Shown here: positions 1-6,536 of the stretch, in pieces
Layout of the letters: every line of letters starts with the position of its first letter
How positions within the stretch are numbered: the stretch's first letter is position 1
Origin: Bryobacteraceae bacterium
GTDB lineage: Bacteria > Acidobacteriota > Terriglobia > Bryobacterales > Bryobacteraceae
Assembly: GCA_014379815.1 (NCBI GenBank)
Contig: JACMLA010000889.1
Span: forward strand, 1-10,155
Direction of reading: 5' to 3'
DNA length: 10,155 nucleotides
Notes under the pieces: model-generated
Seen by the model: only the letters and a program-made list of their open reading frames with translations
What the model was told of the DNA's origin: nothing
The model's database searches: none
Position numbers and translations under genes: made by a program

Positions 1-248
1 AGGCAGATGTCGACCGCGTCGACTTTCGGATCGTCGATCAGATCCAGAGGGTTCGTGAAACGGCCCATGCTACTGAAGTCGAACACCTCTCCGCCAGTAC
101 CGAGATTGCCCGACACTGAGGAGAGATCGCCCGATAGTTTGGCCGGGTTCTCACTGCACACTGCCACAACCTCTGCTCCCGGCACGCTCCGCCAGGATCG
201 CAGATGCGTCGTTCCCATAAAGCCGAGTCCGAGTACCCCTATACGCAT
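1..248 (-). CDS. Gfo/Idh/MocA family oxidoreductase, N-terminal part (cut by window edge)
   Basis: Reading the minus strand from the ATG at 248 gives 82 uninterrupted codons up to the window edge. The protein opens with MRIGVLGLGFMGTTHLRSW, a beta-strand followed by a GxGxxG-type Rossmann fingerprint (GLGFMG, residues 7-12), then EVVAVCSENPAK, the usual second strand that reads the nucleotide ribose. Near the edge it reads DDPKVDAVDIC, the conserved 'vDaVdI' strand of this family. Members are NAD(P)-dependent dehydrogenases, mostly acting on sugars, inositols or their derivatives; the substrate cannot be told because the C-terminal domain lies outside. A weak AAGG lies 7 bases upstream of the ATG. 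The gene is divergent from a secreted-protein gene only 28 bases away, so its promoter must lie in or very near that neighbour. The first strand, glycine motif and vDaVdI together make the family call firm. Confidence 0.88.
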   Translation of the reverse strand, partial: MRIGVLGLGFMGTTHLRSWRSVPGAEVVAVCSENPAKLSGDLSSVSGNLGTGGEVFDFSSMGRFTNPLDLIDDPKVDAVDIC

Positions 249-276
249 GTTTGTGCCTTGAGGGTATCATCGACGA

Positions 277-945
277 GTGATCTGGGTAGCTTCGTTATTG
301 CTGGCCTGTGCGACACCTCAGGGCCTGCCTTGCTACACAATTACGGTGAAACGCGAACAGGTCGTTCTGTTTTATTCAGGTCCCGGAGATCTGGGCAAGT
401 ACGAGGCAACAGAGACCCGCGCCCAGGGAGCCGATGGATCCTTTGCAGTGGTTAGTTCCTTTTCCTCAGTTGGATTCCAGGGACAAGTGCGGCGCGAACA
501 GCGGGAGTTTTATGACGCGCAGTCAGGCTACAGGTACTGGCTGGCACCTTCGACAAAAACGTGGGTTCGCTTCAAGCCCCATATCCCGGTGTTCCCGCTA
601 AGGCCGTCGCGTTCTGATAACAATTGCAGGCCTCTCGCAATGACGCGCGACGAATCTTATTCCTCAACAGGCACGCAGCAGATTCAGGGGTGGCAGACAA
701 AAGGCTGGCGATCGGCCATGCCTAATGGTGGCTCGATCGAAGTCTGGAATGCGCCCGGACTAGACTGCACGACATTACGTAGCCGGACCATCCACAGAAA
801 CGCACTGCGCTTTCCGGAGTTAACCGAAACCGTCGAGCCAGTCAAAGTCGAGTCTGGCGAACCGGACCGGTCGTGGTTCGTCGTCCCGGAAGGCTACAAA
901 GAGGATGACGACCCACGACATTTTGGCTTCGGCAGAAGGCGATAA
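277..945 (+). CDS. Secreted protein or lipoprotein of unknown function
   Basis: This 222-residue protein starts at a GTG (277), the only possible initiator after the in-frame TGA at 259-261; GAGGG lies 12 bases upstream. Residues 1-20 are hydrophobic (VIWVASLLLACATPQG) and contain LLAC, which fits a lipobox with Cys11 as the lipidated residue, although a basic n-region is missing. The rest is rich in strands and turns, with few cysteines (11, 19, 116, 168). The second half (GTQQIQGWQTKGWRS, then SIEVWNAPGLDC and finally EPDRSWFVVPEGYK) has the layout of secreted proteins in acidobacteria that pair 'I-G-turn-y' and 'vWyaPel' blocks with a closing 'PDpslFevPaGYk'. That resemblance is from memory and unverified. 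The acidic then basic C-terminus ends in GRRR. Coding sense is supported by balanced amino-acid use, whereas the overlapping minus-strand frames look like shadows. The function is unknown. Confidence 0.7.
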   Translation: MIWVASLLLACATPQGLPCYTITVKREQVVLFYSGPGDLGKYEATETRAQGADGSFAVVSSFSSVGFQGQVRREQREFYDAQSGYRYWLAPSTKTWVRFKPHIPVFPLRPSRSDNNCRPLAMTRDESYSSTGTQQIQGWQTKGWRSAMPNGGSIEVWNAPGLDCTTLRSRTIHRNALRFPELTETVEPVKVESGEPDRSWFVVPEGYKEDDDPRHFGFGRRR

Positions 946-951
946 GCCTGA

Positions 952-1569
952 TTACATGTTCACAATCTGGAACGTGAAGCGTTCCGGAGGGAGAGACGAA
1001 ACCGGGTCCGGAGCCATCTGGGACCACGTCTGATACGCGCTGTTCGCGACGCTCGAATTCAGGTAAAACAGGAACTGATTGGAGAAGCACGCGATCGGGG
1101 GTGGCTGACGGAACGTGAGCCGCATGCCCACAGCCCTCTCGAGGTCGACACCATCCACCTTCACGGCTTTGTCATTCAAAAGCGTTACGAAGCTGCAGCG
1201 GCTGGCATGTGGCCAGACATCAGGTCGTAGCACCGGGCGTAGATCGCTGGAAAACTGGAAGGTAGTCTCACACTGGCGGATCCATTCGAGGATGCCGTCT
1301 CCCCATTGCCAGTGCGACACAAATGCCAGATATTGTTCTACGAGGTTGATCGCAAGGTCCATCTTCCTGCGCTGCACTTCCAACTCATCCGCCAGACCTT
1401 CGAGCGTGGATTCGGCAAGCAGGTCCTCGGACTGGACGATGTCGCTTGCCATGTTCATCACACGGTCCAGACGTCTTACCGCGGGATTACCACGCACGAG
1501 AAGCGGAGGAAGCTCATGCAGCCTGCTTCCCGGTATTTCCACAAATCGGCGGTCACCTACGATATCCAT
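952..1569 (-). CDS. Hypothetical cytoplasmic protein, 205 residues
   Basis: I do not recognise this protein. It has no signal peptide or membrane helix. The first two thirds look helical, with an amphipathic, charged stretch around residues 42-85 (SEDLLAESTLEGLADELEVQ then NLVEQYLAFVSHWQWG). The C-terminal third is more strand-like and rich in aromatics (FSNQFLFYLNSS, ERFTFQIVNM). The frame stays open 28 codons further upstream, but the ATG at 1569 is chosen because GGAGG (1574-1578) stands 4 bases before it. The TAA stop (952-954) is 6 bases from the stop of the convergent plus-strand gene. It is divergent from secA across 230 bp. An opposite-strand frame over the same region gives a Ser/Arg/Thr-rich low-complexity product and is judged a shadow. 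Real gene likely; role unknown. Confidence 0.68.
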   Translation of the reverse strand: MDIVGDRRFVEIPGSRLHELPPLLVRGNPAVRRLDRVMNMASDIVQSEDLLAESTLEGLADELEVQRRKMDLAINLVEQYLAFVSHWQWGDGILEWIRQCETTFQFSSDLRPVLRPDVWPHASRCSFVTLLNDKAVKVDGVDLERAVGMRLTFRQPPPIACFSNQFLFYLNSSVANSAYQTWSQMAPDPVSSLPPERFTFQIVNM

Positions 1570-1573
1570 GCTG

Positions 1574-1578
1574 CCTCC
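1574..1578 (-). promoter_or_regulatory. Shine-Dalgarno GGAGG fixing the start of the 205-residue protein
   Basis: The minus strand reads TTGGAGGCAGC just before ATG 1569. This strong site selects that ATG over the longer frame, whose upstream start has no comparable site. Confidence 0.7.
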
Positions 1579-1704
1579 AAGTGTCAGGAGTAGCGACAAA
1601 CAAGGTCGTCTGTTGTTCTCGACATCCTGCCATACCAGACGTGTCATTTGCAATAGTTGTTACGAATCAGCGATGTCTCACAGGCTTGTTCTGAACTCGC
1701 TACA

Positions 1705-1714
1705 GGAATATTCC
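1705..1714. repeat. 10-bp perfect palindrome GGAATATTCC upstream of secA
   Basis: GGAATATTCC is its own reverse complement. It lies about 85 bases before the secA start, inside the 230-bp divergent region 1570-1799. That region holds no other convincing element: I found no clear -35/-10 pair for either secA or the divergent gene, and no ORF with a ribosome binding site. The palindrome could be an operator or simply chance. Confidence 0.3.
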
Positions 1715-1799
1715 GAGGTGTGGATCGCAATTGTATCCGGCCACATCCAGAAGTCAGATCCCTCGACACTGTCCCGCTGATAAACTGGAAGTTACTCCC

Positions 1800-4664
1800 A
1801 TGATCGACGCAGTCCTTGCAAAAATCTTCGGCACGAAACACGAACGCGACATGAAGTCGCTGCGTCCGATCGTGACGGCGATCAATAACTTTGAACCGGC
1901 AATGCAGGCTCTATCCGATGAGGAGCTCGCTGGCAAGACACAGGATTTCCGGCAGAGGCTCGACAATGGTGAGCCGCTGGATGATCTCCTGCCTGAATCG
2001 TTTGCCGTAGTGCGGGAAGCTGGACGCCGGGTGCTGGGCATGCGGCACTACGATGTGCAGCTGATCGGTGGCGCTACGTTGCATAGCGGCAAGATCGCCG
2101 AGATGAAAACCGGCGAAGGCAAAACGCTGGTCGCCACGCTTCCGACGTACCTGAACGCTCTGCCCGGCAAGGGCGTGCATGTCGTGACCGTGAACGATTA
2201 TCTGGCGCGTCGTGACGCGGAGTGGATGGGCCGGCTGTACCGCTTTCTGGGGCTCAAGACCGGAGTTATCGTTCATAATCTGGACGACGACGAACGCCGC
2301 GAGAGTTACGCATCCGACATCACGTACGGAACCAATAACGAGTTCGGTTTCGACTACCTTCGCGACAACATGAAGTTCCGTCTGGAAGATTGCGTCCAGC
2401 GGGAATTCAACTTCGCCATCGTGGACGAAGTCGATTCGATTCTGATCGACGAAGCCCGCACCCCGTTGATCATCTCCGGTCCCAGCGAAGAATCGACCGA
2501 GTCCTACTACCGTGTAAACAGCATCATCTCGAGACTGACTCGCGGCGAGGTGATCGAAGGGAAAGAGCCGGGGCAGAAGTTCTATACCGGCGATTATTAC
2601 GTCGAAGAGAAGCACCGCACAGTCACGCTGACCGACGAAGGTCAAACTAAGGTCGAGCGGCTTCTCAACATTCCCGGACTCTACGAGAGTGCCGATTTCG
2701 AAGGCATGAAGATCCGCCACCATGTGGAGCAGGGTTTGCGTGCCCATGTGCTGTTCCACCGCGACAAAGATTATCTGGTTCAGGAAGGTGAGGTTGTCAT
2801 TGTCGATGAATTCACCGGCCGCATCATGCCAGGCCGCCGCTGGAGCGATGGTCTGCACCAGGCAATCGAAGCTAAGGAAAGCGTAAAGATCGAGCGCGAA
2901 AACCAGACCCTCGCCACAATCACTTTCCAGAACTATTTCCGCATGTACAAAAAGCTGGCAGGCATGACGGGAACTGCCGAGACCGAAGCTCCGGAATTCT
3001 ATAAGATCTACAAACTCGATGTCTCGCTAATTCCAACGCACCGGCCAATGATCCGGAAGGAATTCTCCGACATCGTCTACCGGACCGAAGAAGAAAAGTT
3101 CCGTAACGCCGCGGCGTTTATCAAGGAATTGCACGATAACGGGCAGCCGTCTCTCGTGGGTACGATTTCGGTAGAAAAGTCCGAAAAGCTCTCGCGCATT
3201 CTAACGAAAGTCGGTGTGCCGCATGAGGTTCTGAATGCAAAGAACCACGCGAGGGAAGCGGCGATCGTCGCGCAAGCTGGTCGCAAAGGCGCGGTCACGG
3301 TTTCGACCAATATGGCCGGCCGTGGAACCGACATTCTGCTAGGCGGCAACGCCGAGTATCTCGCCCGTGACAAGGCCCGCAGAACCGGTCTCGACCCTGA
3401 GACCATGCCGCGAGAGCAGTGGCAGCAGATGCTCAGCGAACAAAAAGCGATCACTGACAAAGAACACGAGGAAGTCGTAGCCGCCGGTGGTCTTTGTATC
3501 GTCGCAACAGAACGCCATGAGTCGCGGCGCATCGACAATCAGCTACGCGGACGCGCGGGTCGTCAGGGTGACCCCGGTGCCTCGAAATTCTATCTTTCTC
3601 TGCAGGACGATTTGCTGCGGATTTTCGGCGGCGAGAAGATTCAGGGCCTCATGCTGAGGCTCGGCATGGAAGAAGATGTGCCGATCGAATCCGGGCTGAT
3701 CACCAGACGCATCGCCGGCGCTCAAAAAGCAGTGGAAGCGCAGAACTTCGCGGCCCGTAAGCACCTGCTGGAATACGACGACGTCATGAACAAGCAGCGG
3801 CAAGCCGTGTATGGCATGCGACGCGCTTTGTTGGAAGGTCAGGACCAGAAGGAACGAATTCTCGACATCGTACGCGGAATCGTCGCCCAGTTCATGGATG
3901 CGCGATGTCCTGAGGGTCAGAACGAGAGTACGTGGGACTTCGACGGCCTCGCGACCGACATTCTGAATCAGTTTGGCGCAACGTTGGATACTCCGAAGTT
4001 CGAAGAGATGAACCGGACCGAGATTGAGGATCACATTCACCAGGTCCTTGAGACGCGGTATCAGGAAAAAGAAGCGGTTCTCGGGACGGACGGGGCGCAA
4101 ATCATTCGTGAGACTGAGCGAATGGTCATGCTGAACGTTATCGACAATCAGTGGAAAGACCATCTGTTGTCGATGGACCACCTGAAGGAAGGCATCGGGC
4201 TGCGAGGGTATGGGCAGAAAGACCCTCTGGTGGAATACAAGAAGGAATCGTTCCAATTGTTCCAGGACATGATGGACCGCATCGAAGACGAGAGCATCAA
4301 GTTCCTGTTCTTTATGCAGCCTTACGTAGAGAGTGGCGGTACACGCCGGCCTCTGATGCCACATCCCGAGCTCATGGATGAGGAAGATTTCAGCGGTCCC
4401 GAGGAACCCGCCTCACATACCAACGGCATCAACGGTGCTTCGAAAGGTCTGTCAGAAGCCGATATCCGCGCGGCGCAGAATTCGCTCACCGACATAACCC
4501 GGAACATTCAGCGCAAAAAAGACAAGGAGCTGGCGCAGGCGCAACTTGCCGGCAGCGGTACCGCGTCTACACAAGAGCCGGTCGTCGTGGGACCAAAAGT
4601 CGGCCGGAACGATCCATGCCCCTGCGGCAGTGGGAAGAAGTTTAAAAAATGTCACGGTGCTTAA
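1800..4664 (+). CDS. secA: Preprotein translocase subunit SecA
   Basis: SecA is the ATPase that drives unfolded preproteins through the SecYEG channel. The 954-residue protein carries the full set of motifs: Walker A TGEGKT at 104-109 within [15 protein letters not shown]; the [16 protein letters not shown] block at 176-191; the Walker B/DEAD-like [15 protein letters not shown] at 209-223; the preprotein cross-linking domain following it; the second nucleotide domain motifs MAGRGTDI (505-512) and [12 protein letters not shown] (582-593); and the scaffold/helical-wing segment containing [20 protein letters not shown] (779-798). The tail ends in a SEC-C zinc site, C940-x-C942-x8-C951-H952, that in other bacteria binds SecB and lipids. 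The acid- and Ser/Gly-rich linker (about 855-935) is longer than in E. coli (901 residues). The ATG at 1800 is preferred over an upstream TTG (1731) because GGAAG (1787-1791) stands 8 bases before it and [17 protein letters not shown] is the normal SecA start. The 3' end overlaps the next gene by 16 bases. Confidence 0.98.
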   Translation: MIDAVLAKIFGTKHERDMKSLRPIVTAINNFEPAMQALSDEELAGKTQDFRQRLDNGEPLDDLLPESFAVVREAGRRVLGMRHYDVQLIGGATLHSGKIAEMKTGEGKTLVATLPTYLNALPGKGVHVVTVNDYLARRDAEWMGRLYRFLGLKTGVIVHNLDDDERRESYASDITYGTNNEFGFDYLRDNMKFRLEDCVQREFNFAIVDEVDSILIDEARTPLIISGPSEESTESYYRVNSIISRLTRGEVIEGKEPGQKFYTGDYYVEEKHRTVTLTDEGQTKVERLLNIPGLYESADFEGMKIRHHVEQGLRAHVLFHRDKDYLVQEGEVVIVDEFTGRIMPGRRWSDGLHQAIEAKESVKIERENQTLATITFQNYFRMYKKLAGMTGTAETEAPEFYKIYKLDVSLIPTHRPMIRKEFSDIVYRTEEEKFRNAAAFIKELHDNGQPSLVGTISVEKSEKLSRILTKVGVPHEVLNAKNHAREAAIVAQAGRKGAVTVSTNMAGRGTDILLGGNAEYLARDKARRTGLDPETMPREQWQQMLSEQKAITDKEHEEVVAAGGLCIVATERHESRRIDNQLRGRAGRQGDPGASKFYLSLQDDLLRIFGGEKIQGLMLRLGMEEDVPIESGLITRRIAGAQKAVEAQNFAARKHLLEYDDVMNKQRQAVYGMRRALLEGQDQKERILDIVRGIVAQFMDARCPEGQNESTWDFDGLATDILNQFGATLDTPKFEEMNRTEIEDHIHQVLETRYQEKEAVLGTDGAQIIRETERMVMLNVIDNQWKDHLLSMDHLKEGIGLRGYGQKDPLVEYKKESFQLFQDMMDRIEDESIKFLFFMQPYVESGGTRRPLMPHPELMDEEDFSGPEEPASHTNGINGASKGLSEADIRAAQNSLTDITRNIQRKKDKELAQAQLAGSGTASTQEPVVVGPKVGRNDPCPCGSGKKFKKCHGA

Positions 4665-5614
4665 CATTCGCTTTGTCGCTCGCTTTGTCGCTGATCGCCG
4701 CTGCCGGTAGTTTTGCAGCTGAGCTTCCCGCGATTCTGCCTGCTGCTTTTTCGGGCCACACCAAAACAGCAAGCTCAGCAATCGCCCCGGTAGATGCGGA
4801 ACTCTGGAAGGAGTTCGGCTTCGAGAAGAGCGAGCAGGGCTCCTACTCCAGTCCAAAGGGTTCTCTCGTGATCTCGGCGTGGCGCTTCAGCGACCCAACC
4901 GGAGCATTCGCGGCATGGCAGGCCGAGGGCGCAAATGCGTCCAATCGCCGCAGTTTGGTCCACAGCGGGAATTACCTCCTGCGCATTGAGTCAGGCAGGG
5001 CTCCGGAACAACCAGAACTGCGCCAGCTCGCCGAAGGTTTGGCCGGTCGCACAACCAGTCCTTTACCGCCCTTGTACGGTCACCTGCCAGAGAAGGGAAG
5101 GGTAGCCAACTCAGAGCGCTATCTGCTCGGTCCGGCCGCTTTGACCAGGCATGAGCCAAGAATCCCGGCGACTCTGGCCTCATTCGACAGGGGAGCCGAA
5201 GCGCAGCTGGCAAAATACTCCAGTGGCTCAACGGAGCTGCAGATGACAATTTTTGGCTATCCCACTCCTCAAATCGCAATCGAGCGATTCCGCCAGTTCG
5301 AGAAACTCGACCGCGTGGCCGCCCGACGGTCAGGTACCATGATCGCTGTAGTCCCGGAAGGACGTGGGAATGTCGCTGCGGAAAAGCTTCTCGCTCAGGT
5401 CAATTACCGGCCGAGCGTGATGTGGAATGAGTATCCTCCCAAACACACGGTTCAGGATGCGGCAAATATGATCCTGGCAATCTCAATTCTCGCCACCGGC
5501 CTTATCGTCTGCTCGCTGATTTTAGGCCTATTCTTCGGCGGTGGGAGAATTCTTGCCCGAAAGTTTGGAATGCACACGGCGGACGACGATTTTACCAGTT
5601 TGCATTTGAGCTAA
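4649..5614 (+). CDS. Secreted, C-terminally membrane-anchored protein, DUF6599-like
   Basis: This 321-residue protein of unknown function begins with a signal peptide ([19 protein letters not shown], likely cut after SFA near residue 23). It then has a long extracytoplasmic part and one membrane helix at about 273-297 ([22 protein letters not shown]), followed by a short tail [11 protein letters not shown]... The likely topology is an outside domain, one helix and a cytoplasmic tail. The stretch from [12 protein letters not shown] through [18 protein letters not shown] and [17 protein letters not shown] resembles the N-terminal part of acidobacterial proteins that I remember as DUF6599 ('lPaafsgW...lleEyGf...ytr...l.v.a.rf.D.sgAygaf'). 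This family call is unverified. The ATG lies within the last codons of secA (16-base overlap) with GGAAGAAG upstream, so translation is probably coupled to secA. A perfect 12-bp tandem repeat encodes ALSLALSL in its signal peptide. No catalytic motif is seen. Confidence 0.8.
   Translation: MSRCLTFALSLALSLIAAAGSFAAELPAILPAAFSGHTKTASSAIAPVDAELWKEFGFEKSEQGSYSSPKGSLVISAWRFSDPTGAFAAWQAEGANASNRRSLVHSGNYLLRIESGRAPEQPELRQLAEGLAGRTTSPLPPLYGHLPEKGRVANSERYLLGPAALTRHEPRIPATLASFDRGAEAQLAKYSSGSTELQMTIFGYPTPQIAIERFRQFEKLDRVAARRSGTMIAVVPEGRGNVAAEKLLAQVNYRPSVMWNEYPPKHTVQDAANMILAISILATGLIVCSLILGLFFGGGRILARKFGMHTADDDFTSLHLS
4669..4692 (+). repeat. Perfect 12-bp tandem duplication in a signal peptide
   Basis: CGCTTTGTCGCT occurs twice in a row (4669-4680 and 4681-4692). 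Being a multiple of three it keeps frame and doubles the four-residue unit ALSL in the hydrophobic core of the signal peptide. It looks like recent replication slippage, giving a potentially variable signal-peptide length. Confidence 0.75.
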
Positions 5615-5626
5615 CATACTCAATAG

Positions 5627-5636
5627 TTTAGCTAAA
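5627..5636. repeat. 10-bp perfect palindrome TTTAGCTAAA after the anchored-protein gene
   Basis: The sequence is its own reverse complement and lies 13 bases after the TAA of the preceding gene. It has no loop or following T-run, so it is not an intrinsic terminator. It could be a weak protein-binding site or chance. The stretch 5637-5682 shows nothing else. Confidence 0.25.
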
Positions 5637-5682
5637 TCGAGAGCATTTGTAGGCAATTCAAAGACCACTGTTTTAGGCGTGT

Positions 5683-5732
5683 AAGTCAAGCAGGATCAAG
5701 GAGTTAGCTCCCCAGCGAAAATCGCTTGACTT
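5683..5732. repeat. 9-bp perfect inverted repeat overlapping a promoter -35 box
   Basis: AAGTCAAGC (5683-5691) and GCTTGACTT (5724-5732) are exact reverse complements with arm centres 41 bp apart, about four helical turns. The right arm contains the TTGACT -35 box of the promoter at 5726-5754. Between the arms are GGAG-TTAG-CTCC (5700-5711) and AGCGA-AAA-TCGCT (5714-5726); the latter overlaps the right arm, so in RNA it would compete with the long stem. The left arm also shows TTGACT on the minus strand but no -10-like hexamer at proper spacing. It may be a two-site operator or an RNA switch; both readings are inference. Confidence 0.5.
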
Positions 5733-5754
5733 CCCGTCCGAACCGACCTAATAT
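5726..5754 (+). promoter_or_regulatory. Near-consensus sigma70-type promoter TTGACT-17 bp-TAATAT
   Basis: TTGACT (5726-5731) matches the -35 consensus in five of six positions and TAATAT (5749-5754) matches the -10 in four of six including all key bases (TA....T), separated by exactly 17 bp. Transcription would start near 5761 on the plus strand. There is no credible plus-strand gene downstream; the long open frame there is antisense to the FMN reductase. This makes the promoter an orphan that fits a small RNA or an antisense transcript. Confidence 0.6.
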
Positions 5755-5760
5755 CCAAAC

Positions 5761-5868
5761 AACATACAGATTTTTGGCGGTCGTGATACCGTCGGATCTG
5801 GTTCTCCCATACAGCCCTCCGCACAGGCGGGGCTACTTAGAATGCCCACTCTCATCAAGTGGGCATTC
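5761..5868 (+). ncRNA. Candidate small RNA of about 108 nt with three hairpins
   Basis: The candidate begins at the start site predicted from the promoter at 5726-5754. Hairpin 1 (5767-5800) pairs CAGAT with ATCTG and, inside it, GGCGGT with ACCGTC (one G-U) around a six-base loop; two T-G wobbles can nearly join the two stems. Hairpin 2 (5813-5834) pairs AGCC-(CT bulge)-CCGC with GCGGGGCT around ACAG. Hairpin 3 (5840-5868) is a perfect 11-bp stem. The 12-base linker 5801-5812 contains TTCTCCC, which is complementary to purine-rich ribosome binding sites. No T-run follows hairpin 3, so termination is uncertain. The last 14 bases are antisense to the 3' end of the FMN reductase gene. I do not recognise a known RNA family; no tRNA, 4.5S or 6S signature is present. 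Existence is inferred from promoter and folding only. Confidence 0.4.
5840..5868. terminator. Strong 11-bp hairpin at the convergent gene ends
   Basis: GAATGCCCACT (5840-5850) and AGTGGGCATTC (5858-5868) form a perfect stem with a seven-base loop CTCATCA. It lies where the plus-strand secA transcript (and the candidate small RNA) meets the minus-strand operon, so it suits a bidirectional terminator, but neither side has a T-tract. On the minus strand the stem covers the last codons of the FMN reductase gene and its loop carries the stop codon. Confidence 0.5.
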
Positions 5869-6523
5869 GCACGTTCTGGTCACCGCCGGGGTTTTCAGGC
5901 GCCTGTTCCCACTCGCGAAGGAAGCTGACGTGCTCTTCGCACTTGTGGAGCAGGGCAAAACGCGCTACTTCCCGACCTACATCCAGAAGTCGCCTTTCCA
6001 GAGCAGAGTCCCGCAAGCTGCCGTCTGCGGCAAAGGCTCTGCCTGCATTCGGTACTACTGCCTGTGCAGGCACAACCCATGCGTGGAGCGCTCTGCCTAC
6101 ACCTCGCAGCGTGTTGAGAGCGTCGTGCGCCCCCATAGCGCCTCCTGCAACACCTATCAGGCCTATCATCTTGCCGCGGAACTCTTCAAACCCCATCAGA
6201 TCCAGCGCATTCTTCAGGACGCCGCTGACCCCGCCATGATACTCGGGTGTCCCAAGAATAATGCCGTCGGCCGTGCGCACCATCTCGCGCAGTTTCCGTA
6301 CATCCCCGCCATAGTCCGCGCTGTGATCATAGGCAAAAGGGAGGTCCAGTTGACTGAGTTCGATGAGGCTGGTGATGGCACCCTGGGCTTCAGCACCTTC
6401 CAGTGCCTTGAGAACGGCAAGTCGGGTAGAGCCGTGGGGACGGACGCTGCCTGGGAGACCAACGACCCGCACCCTGGGTTCATTCGGATTTCGTGTCACA
6501 GGGACACCAGATGCTGTGTTCAT
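5855..6523 (-). CDS. NADPH-dependent FMN reductase family protein
   Basis: This 222-residue flavodoxin-like protein belongs to the FMN_red family (SsuE, azoreductase, chromate and quinone reductase relatives). These enzymes transfer hydride from NAD(P)H to FMN and on to quinones, azo compounds or a partner enzyme. After a polar lead of 17 residues comes VRVVGLPGSVRPHGSTRLAV: the first strand and the phosphate-binding loop GSxRxxSxxR (25-34, here GSVRPHGSTR). GIILGTPEYHGGVSGVLKNALDLM (87-110) is the family's signature 'tPeYhgsipgvLKNaiD' around the isoalloxazine site, and LIGVAGGAMGAHDALNTLR (122-140) the third conserved block. The substrate cannot be predicted. The ATG at 6523 lacks a clear ribosome binding site, but the upstream gene stops 13 bases before it, so translation may be coupled. 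It ends in two tandem in-frame TGA codons within the loop of the hairpin at 5840-5868. It is the last gene of the operon. Confidence 0.92.
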   Translation of the reverse strand: MNTASGVPVTRNPNEPRVRVVGLPGSVRPHGSTRLAVLKALEGAEAQGAITSLIELSQLDLPFAYDHSADYGGDVRKLREMVRTADGIILGTPEYHGGVSGVLKNALDLMGFEEFRGKMIGLIGVAGGAMGAHDALNTLRGVGRALHAWVVPAQAVVPNAGRAFAADGSLRDSALERRLLDVGREVARFALLHKCEEHVSFLREWEQAPENPGGDQNVRMPT

Positions 6524-6536
6524 CCAAAAGAATCAA

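Noticed and set aside
925..948. GGCTT...AAGCC stem at the convergent gene ends near 945
   Set aside because: Only five pairs, a 14-base loop and no T-run on either strand; too weak to call a terminator.
1115..1780. 221-codon plus-strand open frame opposite the 205-residue gene
   Set aside because: The product is a Ser/Arg/Thr-rich low-complexity sequence typical of antisense frames, while the minus strand has a strong GGAGG site and balanced composition.
1731..1799. Upstream TTG start extending SecA by 23 residues
   Set aside because: No ribosome binding site before it, and the extension does not resemble SecA; the ATG at 1800 has GGAAG at proper spacing and the normal SecA N-terminus.
1911..2858. 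315-codon minus-strand open frame inside secA
   Set aside because: It is a mirror frame of a high-GC coding region whose sense strand encodes unmistakable SecA motifs.
3543..4364. 273-codon minus-strand open frame inside secA
   Set aside because: Same reason: antisense shadow of the SecA C-terminal half, with no domain or ribosome binding site of its own.
5640..5691. Minus-strand promoter using the TTGACT in the left inverted-repeat arm
   Set aside because: No -10-like hexamer lies 16-18 bases downstream on that strand, and it would read against the secA operon.
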